Below are positions 24,776 to 34,223 of a stretch of DNA of 64,000 nucleotides, one piece after another. Made by a program: the position numbers and the translations under genes. The stretch lies in assembly GCA_900554205.1 (NCBI GenBank), contig USGM01000004.1, positions 1-64,000 of the forward strand, given 5' to 3'. The notes beneath the pieces were generated by a model. That model ran no database searches. It saw only the letters and a program-made list of their open reading frames with translations, and was not told the DNA's origin. Source of the stretch: an uncultured Lachnospiraceae bacterium. GTDB taxonomy: Bacteria; Bacillota; Clostridia; Lachnospirales; Lachnospiraceae. Each line of letters starts with the position of its first letter. Position 1 is the first letter of the stretch.

Positions 24776-26893
24776 ATGAAAAAACTATTTTACATTTTAA
24801 TGTTGTCAGCCCTAATCTTGATGCTGACAGGATGTTCGGCAGGCGGAGAAGAGAAGCCGGGCGATGGGCAGACAGAGGCGTCCGAACAGAATTATGAGAG
24901 GGACACAGCTCAGCTTCTGCTTTCGGAGGATGCGAATACATATTTTGTTGACTATACAGAGAATGGGTTTTTCTATTTCACGAGGAGTGAAGACGGTTAT
25001 TATTTTTATAGTCAGACCTATGACGGAAATGCGGCAGTGCCCTTTTGTGTAGTTGAGAATGGAATCGTGCGGGATTTCTCTAGTGTTACAGCGGATGGAA
25101 AATGCCGACTTGCTGTTCTATGCACCGGTGAGGAGGCACGCATTCTGGAATTTGATGAAGGGGGAAAGCTCTTTAGGGAAAATATCATTGACGAGAGCTT
25201 TAACGACCTTGGGGAAATTGTAAGAATTTATGCATGGCGGGATGAAGGCTTTGTCCTTGGAATGGCAGATTCCATATTTATATTGGGGGCGGATGGGCAG
25301 CTTACAGAGACCCTGCCCTTAGACGGTACCGTCAGGGATTTTTGCGGGGCGAGGGAGGATGCACTTTTTGTCACGGTTGAAAATGATGAAACAGGAAGCA
25401 ATGAGCTATGCCTGATGAAGCTGGATATGCGGAAGCGGTGTGCGGATGTGGTGAGGAAGCTGCAAAGCGGTCTGGTAAAGGTTTTTGCCTTTGAGGACGG
25501 CTTTCTGTCGATATTTGAGGACAGAGCCGTTTTCTTCCGCGAGGGAGAGGACGACGAAGAGGTTCTTATCGATCTGGATCAGCAGGGCATACTGGCATCA
25601 CAGATTCAGGCTGCTTTTGGAACCAGAGAGGAAATAAAACTCGTCCTGGCGGATCAAGGGCAGGAAGCATATTTTATGACATTGAGACCGTCAACAGAAC
25701 AGCAGCTTTATGCATCTGACGGCAGGAAAATTGTGCGTGTAGCGATACCGCAGGAGTATGTTTACCAGATGGAATTCCATGCAAAAAAATATAATCAGAC
25801 GAACGATAAGAGCTTTGTTGAGGTGGAACGGTTTGAAGGCAGTCTGGAGGATTATCTTGGAAAAGGAAATCGACCGGATGTCATTATGTTTCGTGACCAG
25901 ACAGAGATTGTCGCATATGTGCAAAAGGATGTGCTTGTGGATTTTTGTCCATTATTCCAGAAACAGAAGCAGTATTCTCTCGATGGGATCATTCCAAAGG
26001 CGAGGGAGCTTCTGGGTATTGAAAATGGCGATAAAATGTATGCGATGGCAGGAAGGTTCAGGCTGTTGCTGCGTACCTCCGATGGGACAGAATTTGATTC
26101 AGACGGGAAGTGCGATTGTGTCACCTATCTGAAATGGTACGATGATTTTTTGACAGAAAACGAGATCGGTGGTCTCGGAGAGATTGAAAAAGTTCTGTAT
26201 GCGAATGTGGATGTGTTTTATGATGAAGATAGGGCAGAAGCTTCTTTTACCTCAGAGGAGTTTGCAGAACTAATGCAGACATATAAGGAGATCTATACCC
26301 GTCACGGAGGAGACAGCGGACAGAAAATTGTTACCGCGGACAAGATACATGGTGAGATCGCCAGAGGACCGCGATGGCTTGCAAGCTTTAGCCGTCCGGA
26401 GCTTACTGATCCGGACATTAAAATTGAAGGTACACCGGGAACGGATGGAGGAAGCCGAATTTACATGAGACTGGATTACCCGATGAGTATTCTGAGCACT
26501 TCCGATTACGTGGAGGAGGCATTTGATTTCGTTATGTATTACAATTCACAGGATGAGCTTCTGGTCAAGGGGGATACCGAGGCAGCCTATGGAAAAAGCG
26601 GTACAACGACAGCAATTTTCTCGGTTTATGAGGAAGCCCTGAAAGAGAATATATATGAATCGGAACGACCGTATATTACCTTGGACGGCATAGAATATTT
26701 TTACACCGAGGAACAGAATGCCCGCCTGAAAGCGCTGATTGACAGTGCTGTCCCAAATACGAAAGCGCAGAGTGACATCTACGGGATGCTTATGGAAGAG
26801 ATGGAACCGTATCTGAAGGGCGGAAAGGAACTGGAAGCTACATGTGAAATTCTGCAGAACCGTGCGGAGCTGTACCTGAAGGAAAGACAATAA
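24776..26893 (+). CDS. Large lipoprotein with a solute-binding-like C-terminal half
   Basis: A 705-residue lipoprotein (signal ending LMLTGCSAGG, lipid Cys near residue 20). The first 300 residues are rich in short strands and turns, like a beta-propeller. The rest has features of extracellular solute-binding proteins: FVEVERFEGSLEDYLGKGNRPDVIMF near 345, and YPMSILSTSDYVEEAFDFVMYY near the end, which recalls the hinge region of sugar-binding proteins. It may sense or bind a carbohydrate for the adjacent YesM-type kinase. No Shine-Dalgarno is visible before the ATG; coupling to the small gene upstream is possible. Confidence 0.7.
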   Translation: MKKLFYILMLSALILMLTGCSAGGEEKPGDGQTEASEQNYERDTAQLLLSEDANTYFVDYTENGFFYFTRSEDGYYFYSQTYDGNAAVPFCVVENGIVRDFSSVTADGKCRLAVLCTGEEARILEFDEGGKLFRENIIDESFNDLGEIVRIYAWRDEGFVLGMADSIFILGADGQLTETLPLDGTVRDFCGAREDALFVTVENDETGSNELCLMKLDMRKRCADVVRKLQSGLVKVFAFEDGFLSIFEDRAVFFREGEDDEEVLIDLDQQGILASQIQAAFGTREEIKLVLADQGQEAYFMTLRPSTEQQLYASDGRKIVRVAIPQEYVYQMEFHAKKYNQTNDKSFVEVERFEGSLEDYLGKGNRPDVIMFRDQTEIVAYVQKDVLVDFCPLFQKQKQYSLDGIIPKARELLGIENGDKMYAMAGRFRLLLRTSDGTEFDSDGKCDCVTYLKWYDDFLTENEIGGLGEIEKVLYANVDVFYDEDRAEASFTSEEFAELMQTYKEIYTRHGGDSGQKIVTADKIHGEIARGPRWLASFSRPELTDPDIKIEGTPGTDGGSRIYMRLDYPMSILSTSDYVEEAFDFVMYYNSQDELLVKGDTEAAYGKSGTTTAIFSVYEEALKENIYESERPYITLDGIEYFYTEEQNARLKALIDSAVPNTKAQSDIYGMLMEEMEPYLKGGKELEATCEILQNRAELYLKERQ

Positions 26894-26951
26894 ACGTGAT
26901 ATGCCCGAAATTTGTGTGCGCTGACAGTATAACTGTCAGCGCACAATCTTT

Positions 26952-28550
26952 TCATATTTTTCTGTTGCTCACATAATCTGTGGGAGAGATTCCCTCAATC
27001 TTTTTGAATACCTTGCTGAAGTAGAAGGAGCTTTCAAATCCGAGACGTTCTGCGACCTCGTAGATTTTCAGGTTGCCTTCATCGAGAAGATGCTTCGCCT
27101 CGTTCACCTTGCAGAGATTGATGTACTCCGAAAATCCGGAATCATTGTATTTTCCGAAAAGCTGGCTTAAGTAGTTCGGACTGATGCCGAATACGGCGGC
27201 AACCTCGTTCAGTGACAGCTTTTCCGAGAGATGTTGTCCGATGTATTTTTTTACGTTTGTCACGATATGATTCTTGTAATCTCGATGATGCTCGTCGAAC
27301 AGTCGGCAAAGCTGATCCTTGAAGTAGCTCAGCCAGCTGACAACCTGTTCCACGGTTGTCTGTCTGTAGATGGAGCGGTAACCGTCAGAGCTATCGCTGA
27401 AAAATTCCGAGACAATCCTGTCGCCGTCCTGAAGCAGCGATATTGCCAGAAACAGAATGTTACACGCGCCATCCATTGCCTGAACATAGTGGTTCGGGTG
27501 AGCGAGGAAGAGCTCACAGAGACTGTCCAGCGTCTCCGACAGGGCGGAGGCATCATACTCCTCAAACGCCTTTGTCAGGCTTTCACGGAAGAGACTGATA
27601 TTGAAGGAACTGTGAGAGGAAGCACGCTGCGAGGCGGTCTCAAAGCATACGACTGTGGTGCTGTCATCCGTGAGCTGACATGCCTGCCGCGAACACTGGT
27701 AGGAATCGCTGAGAGCGAGCGGCTGCTCAGTGAAAGTGCCGATTCCGCATCGGAAGGAAACGTTATAGTATTTTACAAGAGTGTCGCTGATACTCTGCAG
27801 GATGTCGGATAATTCTTCTGCTTCTGCCGCGGTGTTCTCAGGAAGGGTCTCGTAGCAGAGCAGGAGGGCAAAGTGTCTCGTATCCAGTGCCAGACAGTAG
27901 CAGGGGTGATATTTGGATGCAAGTTCCTTTAGCATCTGCATGGAGCTGGAGAAGAGGGCGAGCTGCTTTTCGAGGGTGAGCTCTGTCTCCGGGCTGTTCA
28001 TGACACCGTAACAGCAGACATATCCCTGATAGTGGAAGTCGAGCTTCAGGTCAAGGCTCTGGAGCCGGAACTGCTCCTCGGATTCAAACAGGTTATTGAT
28101 CAGCCGGATAAAGAATTTGTCATAGTAGGGGCGGACAAGATTCTCCGCAGCCTTTGGGATGGCAGTCTTTTGCAGCTTTTCCTTGACGCGGCCGATGGCA
28201 TCCTTCAGGTTTTCCGGGGTCAGCTCCAGCTTTACAAGATAATCCGTGACCTGATAGGTGATCGCCTCTTTGACCATATGGAAGTCCTCATAGCTGGTGA
28301 GGATGATGAAACACGGGTGTTCATTTCCATAGCGTTCCCGGCAGCAGCGGATCAGCTCGAGACCATTCATCACCGGCATCTTTATATCCGTGATAACGAT
28401 GTCCGGAAGCTGTGTCTCCATCATATTCAGGGCGAGCTGTCCGTTTGTGGCGCTTCCTGTCACCTCGATATCAAGTTCGTTCCAGTTGACCATTGACTTG
28501 ATGCCTACCTGTACCAGCGGCTCATCATCTACAATCAGTAATTTATACAT
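26952..28550 (-). CDS. YesN-type response regulator (REC plus AraC helix-turn-helix)
   Basis: A 532-residue response regulator. The N-terminal receiver domain starts MYKLLIVDDEP and has the phosphoacceptor aspartate in DIVITDIKMPVMNG (near 55). A long helical middle region is followed by an AraC double helix-turn-helix at the C-terminus (LNEVAAVFGISPNYLSQLFG, then ERLGFESSFYFSKVFKKIEG). GGAG is 7 bp before the ATG at 28550; longer in-frame starts run into the kinase gene. It pairs with the kinase 46 bp upstream and probably controls the divergent sugar ABC genes. Confidence 0.92.
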   Translation of the reverse strand: MYKLLIVDDEPLVQVGIKSMVNWNELDIEVTGSATNGQLALNMMETQLPDIVITDIKMPVMNGLELIRCCRERYGNEHPCFIILTSYEDFHMVKEAITYQVTDYLVKLELTPENLKDAIGRVKEKLQKTAIPKAAENLVRPYYDKFFIRLINNLFESEEQFRLQSLDLKLDFHYQGYVCCYGVMNSPETELTLEKQLALFSSSMQMLKELASKYHPCYCLALDTRHFALLLCYETLPENTAAEAEELSDILQSISDTLVKYYNVSFRCGIGTFTEQPLALSDSYQCSRQACQLTDDSTTVVCFETASQRASSHSSFNISLFRESLTKAFEEYDASALSETLDSLCELFLAHPNHYVQAMDGACNILFLAISLLQDGDRIVSEFFSDSSDGYRSIYRQTTVEQVVSWLSYFKDQLCRLFDEHHRDYKNHIVTNVKKYIGQHLSEKLSLNEVAAVFGISPNYLSQLFGKYNDSGFSEYINLCKVNEAKHLLDEGNLKIYEVAERLGFESSFYFSKVFKKIEGISPTDYVSNRKI

Positions 28551-28596
28551 CTCTATTCTCCTTATGCCGGATGCCCGGCAGCATTCTTTAAATCTG

Positions 28597-30423
28597 TCAT
28601 TCGGGAGGACATTCCGGGATATGTATGGACATGACGGTGTATTCGCCCTCCACGCTGTCGATGGTGATGCCATACTGCGCGCCGAACTCATAGCGCAGAC
28701 GTTTCTGAACATTGCCCACACCGATTTCGCGGAAGAAATCGGCACTGCTGTCCTCGTGTCCATCGAGGATCTGCCTTGCTTTTTCCGGTGACATGCCGAT
28801 GCCGTCATCCCGGACTTCGATGCATATGCCATCATGGGCAGCGGCAGTAGTCTCACGGTGGACAGTGATCAGAATATGCCCGGAGCCCTTCGGTTCGATT
28901 CCGTGGAAGATGGCATTTTCGACCAGCGGCTGTAACGTGAATTTGACGATACGGCAATCGTACAGTGCTTCCTCCGTTACCTCAATGTCCATGGCGATTG
29001 TGCCGCCGTACCGGTATTTCTGGATGGTAAAGTAATCCTGAATCAGAGACAGCTCTTCCCGGATGGGAACCAGAAGACTTGTGCCCTTTGAGATGCTCTT
29101 GAGGAGCTTTGCGAGGGAGGTCGTCATCTCGGATATGCCGTCCGCGCCCTGAATGGTTGCCATCCATTTGATAGAATTCAGGGTATTGTAGATAAAGTGC
29201 GGATTGATCTGGCTCTGGAGCATTTTGTATTCCAGATCACGTTTCTGCTTTTCATCCTCCAGACGCTTATTCATCAGAAGATCGACATTCTCTGATAGAT
29301 CATTGATACCCCTGCCGATGTCGCCCAGCTCATGCGCCCATTCAATAGAAGGGTCGCGGCTGAAATCGCCCTCCGCGATGCGGAGCATTTTAGAGCGGAT
29401 TCTGGATACGGGAACATTAATCATCCGGTTCAGTGTCAGCATCAGAAGGATGCCGATGGCGAGAATGCTGAGCAAGGTGAAGATCAGGATGCCTATCAGC
29501 AACAGCTGCTGGTTGCGCAGCTCTGAATGAGAGATGCTCTGGCTGATATAACACCCGGATATATTTAAGGGCGCGGAGACGATTGTCTGCGAGTGTTTGT
29601 CTGCGTCATGGATTCTGTTGATATAGAGTCCCTGAATCACAGATGAGTCCGAGAGGTCTTCCAGCACCGTGTAATCTGCCGATATTTCACTGAGGCTGCC
29701 GTCAATGTATTGGTAATGATGGTCGCCCAGCGTGAGATAGACGGTACTGTCCTCGGCTATGGAATAGAGCTTTAAGGCATCTGTATATAAATCCGGGGAG
29801 ATTTCCAGAAACAGAAAGCCTCCCTGGACGGAACTGAATTTGTAGGTGATGGGACGGATGACGGGCAGTACAAGCCGCTCCTTGCGGCTGAAGGGATCGT
29901 CGATAAAACCCACCGAGAAGCTCAGACTATTGGCGTTCAGCAGCTCCTCAAAAAAGGAGAGCTGTGGTACCTCCTGCGCCAGATCGGCGGTGGAGGAGTA
30001 GGTAGGAGTGACGATCTGGAGAAAATGGTAGCCGGTGATGACGGCAAGTCTCGGAACGTAACTGCTGGAGGGATTGTTATTATATTCCTCGGCAATGCGG
30101 TCGTAGGTTGCCACGGCAAGAACGGAGCCGGGATCGGGATTCCGCGCGATATAGTCCGCAATGTCACCGTTCGTCTGGCAGAAGCGTGCCAGCTGGCGGA
30201 TGTCGTTCATACTGCTGTTGATCTTGTCGGATAAAAGCTGGAGATTCGTCTCCGTAGACTGGATCAGGCTGTGCTGTAAATAATTTCGGAAAATATAGTA
30301 GCTGACGCTGCTGATAACAAGACACATACCGAGCAGACAGGAGATTGTCATGGTCAATATTCTTTTCTGGATGCTGCCTTCAAAGCGGAAGGGCAGTCCT
30401 TTCCTGAGGATGGATTTCGGCAT
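28597..30423 (-). CDS. YesM-type sensor histidine kinase
   Basis: A 608-residue membrane kinase. It has two membrane helices (about 23-45 and 300-325) around a 250-residue external sensor domain, a HAMP linker, and a His_kinase domain with the phosphoacceptor in QINPHFIYNTLNSIKWM (near 410). The C-terminal ATPase has VENAIFHGIEPKGSG and RDDGIGM. Such kinases sense carbohydrates directly or through a binding protein. The gene is divergent from the sugar ABC operon and in operon with the response regulator downstream. Confidence 0.92.
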   Translation of the reverse strand: MPKSILRKGLPFRFEGSIQKRILTMTISCLLGMCLVISSVSYYIFRNYLQHSLIQSTETNLQLLSDKINSSMNDIRQLARFCQTNGDIADYIARNPDPGSVLAVATYDRIAEEYNNNPSSSYVPRLAVITGYHFLQIVTPTYSSTADLAQEVPQLSFFEELLNANSLSFSVGFIDDPFSRKERLVLPVIRPITYKFSSVQGGFLFLEISPDLYTDALKLYSIAEDSTVYLTLGDHHYQYIDGSLSEISADYTVLEDLSDSSVIQGLYINRIHDADKHSQTIVSAPLNISGCYISQSISHSELRNQQLLLIGILIFTLLSILAIGILLMLTLNRMINVPVSRIRSKMLRIAEGDFSRDPSIEWAHELGDIGRGINDLSENVDLLMNKRLEDEKQKRDLEYKMLQSQINPHFIYNTLNSIKWMATIQGADGISEMTTSLAKLLKSISKGTSLLVPIREELSLIQDYFTIQKYRYGGTIAMDIEVTEEALYDCRIVKFTLQPLVENAIFHGIEPKGSGHILITVHRETTAAAHDGICIEVRDDGIGMSPEKARQILDGHEDSSADFFREIGVGNVQKRLRYEFGAQYGITIDSVEGEYTVMSIHIPECPPE

Positions 30424-30713
30424 AATGCTCTATCTCCTTGCTGGTGTGATTTTTGGCTGTTCTTTCATTAATTATAGCTTCCCGGACAGGTGGTGTAAAT
30501 ACAAATTCCCGCTTTGTGGGAACTGTGTAAGATATTACAGGAAAGTGTAAGAAAGTATATGTAAGCCCTTAAGACTTTTGCAAAAAAGGGAAATTGTGAA
30601 TAAAATTTGAATGAAATATTAACTTTTTCCATGTCAATAGCTGCGAAAATCTTTTATACTTACAGTACAGTAAGGAACTGCAAGAGAGAGGGTTCTGAAA
30701 AAGGAGGATTACA

Positions 30714-32081
30714 ATGAAAAAGAAAGCGCTTAGCCTATTACTGGCGACAACAATGGTAGCAGCTCTGCTGACAGGCTGTGGTGACAGCAACAGCACACAG
30801 GGAAGTAGCTCGTCTACGGAGAGCAAGGAATCCGCTGCCAAGGACAGCAGCTCGACATCAACCGACAATTCATCGACTGCGGAGGCGGTTACCTTAAAGT
30901 GGGCGATCTGGGATCAGGAGACCACGCAGTACTGGAAGGACATCAAGGAGGCTTATGAGGCATCCCACGAAGGCGTCACGGTCGAGATGGTTGACCTCGG
31001 ATCGACGGACTACATGACAGTTCTTGCGACAGACCTTTCGGGAACCGGTTCTGACTTCGATGTGGTTACGATCAAGGATGTACCCGGATATGCAACTCTG
31101 GTTCAGAAGAATGCAATCCGTGCGCTGGATGATTACATAGCGGCAGACGGTGTTGACCTTGCAAAGTACGCCGGAGCGACCGATCAGGTAACGGTTGACG
31201 GAAGCCTGTATGAGCTGCCTTTCAGAAATGACTTCTGGGTGCTCTTCTATAATAAGGATCTGTTTGATCAGAAGGGTGTCGCTTATCCGACAAACGATAT
31301 GACATGGGATGAGTATGATGCACTGGCAAGACAGATGACAGATACAACCTTCGGCTCCCAGATTTACGGCGGACATTATCACACATGGAGAAGTACGGTC
31401 GGACTGATGGGCGTTCTCGACGGCAAGCATACGATCCTTGACGGCGAGTACGACTTCATGAAGCCCTACTACGAGATGGTTCTTTCCGAGGAGGCTGACG
31501 GCGTTGTAAGAAAGTACACCGACCTTAAGACAGAGGGACTTCATTATTCCGCAGCGTTCTCCGGCGGAGATGTCGCAATGATGAATATGGGTTCCTGGTT
31601 CATTGCAACTCTGATCTCCAACCTAAAGAGCGGAGAATATGATTCCAGCCTTTGCGGTAACTGGGGCATTGTGAAATATCCTCATGCAGACGGCGTTGAG
31701 GCAGGTTCCACTCTCGGAACAATCACAGGTCTTGCAGTGACGACAGCGACAGACACACCCGATGCAGCATGGGATTTCGTAAAGTGGGTGAGCGGCGAGG
31801 AAGGCGCAGCAGTGATGGCATCCTCCGGTAATTTCCCGGCAATCATGACAGATGAGGTTAAGAATATGATCGCAGGTCTGGACGGCTTCCCTACCGATGC
31901 AGAGAGCAAGGAAGCGCTGAGCGTATCAAACCTGTATCTGGAAGTACCTTATGCACCGAATGTATCAGAGATCAACTCCGTACTCGATTCCTATCACGGT
32001 TCCATCATGACAGGCGAGATGAGTGTTGACGATGGCATTGCAGCTATGAATACCGAGGTTCAAAAGATCTTGAATCAGTAA
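30714..32081 (+). CDS. Sugar ABC transporter solute-binding lipoprotein
   Basis: A 455-residue family 1 extracellular solute-binding protein. The lipobox is LLTGC (Cys22), followed by a Ser/Thr-rich spacer to about residue 55. WAIWDQETTQYWKDI begins the mature fold, DVVTIKDVPGYATLV lies in the first lobe, and FVKWVSGEEGAAVMASSGNFPA near 345-365 is the usual sugar-binding-protein signature region. AGGAGG precedes the ATG. It delivers a carbohydrate to the two permeases downstream. No ATPase gene is in the cluster, so a shared MsmX-type ATPase is presumably used. Confidence 0.93.
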   Translation: MKKKALSLLLATTMVAALLTGCGDSNSTQGSSSSTESKESAAKDSSSTSTDNSSTAEAVTLKWAIWDQETTQYWKDIKEAYEASHEGVTVEMVDLGSTDYMTVLATDLSGTGSDFDVVTIKDVPGYATLVQKNAIRALDDYIAADGVDLAKYAGATDQVTVDGSLYELPFRNDFWVLFYNKDLFDQKGVAYPTNDMTWDEYDALARQMTDTTFGSQIYGGHYHTWRSTVGLMGVLDGKHTILDGEYDFMKPYYEMVLSEEADGVVRKYTDLKTEGLHYSAAFSGGDVAMMNMGSWFIATLISNLKSGEYDSSLCGNWGIVKYPHADGVEAGSTLGTITGLAVTTATDTPDAAWDFVKWVSGEEGAAVMASSGNFPAIMTDEVKNMIAGLDGFPTDAESKEALSVSNLYLEVPYAPNVSEINSVLDSYHGSIMTGEMSVDDGIAAMNTEVQKILNQ

Positions 32082-32108
32082 GAGAGTGAGAGAAAAGTTT
32101 CAGAGGTG

Positions 32109-32136
32109 AGGAGCCGCTTCAGGCGGCTCCTTTCTT
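32109..32136 (+). terminator. Attenuating hairpin between binding protein and permease genes
   Basis: AGGAGCCGC at 32109-32117 pairs with GCGGCTCCT at 32123-32131, followed by TTCTT. In sugar ABC operons such a site usually lowers permease expression relative to the binding protein. Confidence 0.75.
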
Positions 32137-32188
32137 AAAAGAGATCGGTTTATCAAGAGACAGTTTTATCAGAGAGGAGCGTAATCGT

Positions 32189-33253
32189 ATGCCGAAGATG
32201 GATGAGACCGCGAGGGCAGCCAGAATTGATGAGCTTCAGAGCAGGCTGACACAGCTGATCGAAGAGGTTCAGGCAGAGACAGACATTAAGAAAAAGCAGA
32301 AGGCGATTGCGGAGATTGGCAGACTGAACCGGAAGATTGACAAAATAAAGTCCGGCAGGATACTGAGCCGGGAGACAAAGCGGGATTTGATCGCATATTC
32401 CTTTATAGCACCTAATTTTATCGGATTCTGTGTATTTACGCTCATTCCCATTATCTGCGCCTTCGGACTGGCGTTCCTGAAATGGGATGGAAGCAATCCT
32501 GTCCAGTGGGCGGGAGTGAAAAATTTTGCACGGCTCGGGCAGGACATTTTCTTCAAGGCTGCCTTGAAGAACACGATCATCTACTGCCTCGGCACTGTGC
32601 CGTTGACGATGGTAGCGTCGCTTGCGCTTGCCATTGTGTTGAATCAGAAAGTTAAAGGAAGAGGAATTTTCAGAACTCTTGCCTTTTTCCCATATGTTGC
32701 ATCTCTGGTGGCGATCACCGCCGTATGGAAGATGCTGTTTCATCCCTCGAAAGGGCCTGTAAACAATATCCTGCTCAATGTGTTCGGCGTCGCGCAGGAG
32801 AATCTGCCGCAGTGGTTTACCGGCGGACTGGTACTGTTTTCCATGATCCTGTTCAGTGTATGGAAGTACATGGGCTATTACATGGTAATCTACCTTGCCG
32901 GACTGCAGGGAATTTCCTCGGAATTGTACGAGGCGGCGAGCCTTGACGGTGCGGGCACATGGAACAAGTTCCGTTATGTGACATGGCCGCAGCTGTCCTC
33001 CACGACCTTCTTTGTAGTCGTCATGCTGACGATCAACTGCTTCAAGGTATATGACATCGCAATCATGCTGGCGGGAGGCGGAAGCGGTGAGCTGACAACC
33101 TCCTCGACGGTTCTTGTGTACTACATTTACCAGAAAGCGTTCGTCGACTGGGATCTCGGATATTCCAGCGCAGTGGCAATGGTGCTGTTTGCAATGGTAC
33201 TGATCGTGACGATCATCCAGTTCAGAGGACAGGCGAGAAGAGAGAAGGCTTAA
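32189..33253 (+). CDS. Sugar ABC transporter permease (MalF type)
   Basis: A 354-residue inner-membrane permease with six C-terminal membrane helices. The EAA loop reads YEAASLDGAGTWNKFRYVTWPQL (near 255-275), the contact site for the ATPase. Unusually, the first 65 residues form a charged coiled coil (RIDELQSRLTQLIEEVQ and onward), longer than in most MalF-type partners. It works with the binding protein upstream and the second permease downstream. Confidence 0.92.
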   Translation: MPKMDETARAARIDELQSRLTQLIEEVQAETDIKKKQKAIAEIGRLNRKIDKIKSGRILSRETKRDLIAYSFIAPNFIGFCVFTLIPIICAFGLAFLKWDGSNPVQWAGVKNFARLGQDIFFKAALKNTIIYCLGTVPLTMVASLALAIVLNQKVKGRGIFRTLAFFPYVASLVAITAVWKMLFHPSKGPVNNILLNVFGVAQENLPQWFTGGLVLFSMILFSVWKYMGYYMVIYLAGLQGISSELYEAASLDGAGTWNKFRYVTWPQLSSTTFFVVVMLTINCFKVYDIAIMLAGGGSGELTTSSTVLVYYIYQKAFVDWDLGYSSAVAMVLFAMVLIVTIIQFRGQARREKA

Positions 33254-33298
33254 GGCTTATTTGAAATGCGCAGGTCATGCGCGGAAATGAGGGATATT

Positions 33299-34138
33299 AT
33301 GAAGTCAGCACATAAAAAAGCCGTGTTAGGCAAGATTCTTGTATATGCTATATTGATTTTGATCGCGGTCGTCATGGTGATTCCCTTTTTGTGGATGCTC
33401 TCGGCATCGATCAAGAGCGACCGGGAGGTCTTCCAGATGAATCCTTTTGTCTGGATTCCGGAGAATCCGAGATGGAATAATTATGTGAATATCTGGAAGA
33501 AGATTCCGTTTGGAAGATTTGTCGGAAATACAGTCTATCTGACGATTGTTGTGACATTTCTTCAGCTCCTGACCAGCAGCTTTGCGGCATACTCCTTTGC
33601 AAAACTGCATTTCAGGCATAAGAACGGTCTGTTCCTTGCCTACATTGCGACAATTGCGATGCCTTGGCAGGTCTACATGGTTCCGCAGTTTATCATGATG
33701 AGAAAGATGGGCTTGAACGACAAGCTGTTAGCAATCATCTGTCTTCAGGCGTTTTCCGCCTTCGGTGTGTTCATGATGAAGCAGTTTTACGAAGGTATTC
33801 CCGATGATCTCTGCGAGGCAGCGAGGATCGACGGAATGAGTGAGTACCGGATATATGCGAGCATAATGCTTCCCCTGTCGAAGCCGGCGCTGTCCACATT
33901 GACGATCTTTACCTTTGTGGCGACATGGAACGACTACCTCGGGCCTCTGATTTATTTAAAGACACAGGAGAAGAAGACGATACAGCTCGGACTGAAAATG
34001 TTCATCAGCCAGTATTCCTCCGACTACGGACTGATTATGGCGGGCTCGGTGCTCTCCCTGATCCCGGTGCTGATCGTATTTCTGATTCTCCAGAAATATT
34101 TCGTCGAGGGAGTTGCGGCTACCGGCTTGAAAGGTTAG
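33299..34138 (+). CDS. Sugar ABC transporter permease (MalG type)
   Basis: A 279-residue permease with six membrane helices and the EAA loop CEAARIDGMSEYRIYASIMLP near 165-185. It ends with the typical RYFVEG-like KYFVEGVAATGLKG. An in-frame start at 33266 exists, but the ATG at 33299 has GAGGGATATT before it and gives the normal length. A strong terminator follows, closing the three-gene operon. Confidence 0.92.
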   Translation: MKSAHKKAVLGKILVYAILILIAVVMVIPFLWMLSASIKSDREVFQMNPFVWIPENPRWNNYVNIWKKIPFGRFVGNTVYLTIVVTFLQLLTSSFAAYSFAKLHFRHKNGLFLAYIATIAMPWQVYMVPQFIMMRKMGLNDKLLAIICLQAFSAFGVFMMKQFYEGIPDDLCEAARIDGMSEYRIYASIMLPLSKPALSTLTIFTFVATWNDYLGPLIYLKTQEKKTIQLGLKMFISQYSSDYGLIMAGSVLSLIPVLIVFLILQKYFVEGVAATGLKG

Positions 34139-34163
34139 GATGAACGGGTTAAAAAAGAGAATA

Positions 34164-34203
34164 AAGAACCGGACGGCATTGCATGTGCCGTCCGGTTCTT
34201 GTA
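34164..34203 (+). terminator. Terminator of the sugar ABC operon
   Basis: A perfect 15-bp stem (arms 34164-34178 and 34186-34200, beginning AAGAACCGGACGG) with a 7-base loop. It also faces the end of the convergent aldo/keto reductase gene and may serve both. Confidence 0.88.
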
Positions 34204-34223
34204 TATGAGGGGAACATGAAATG

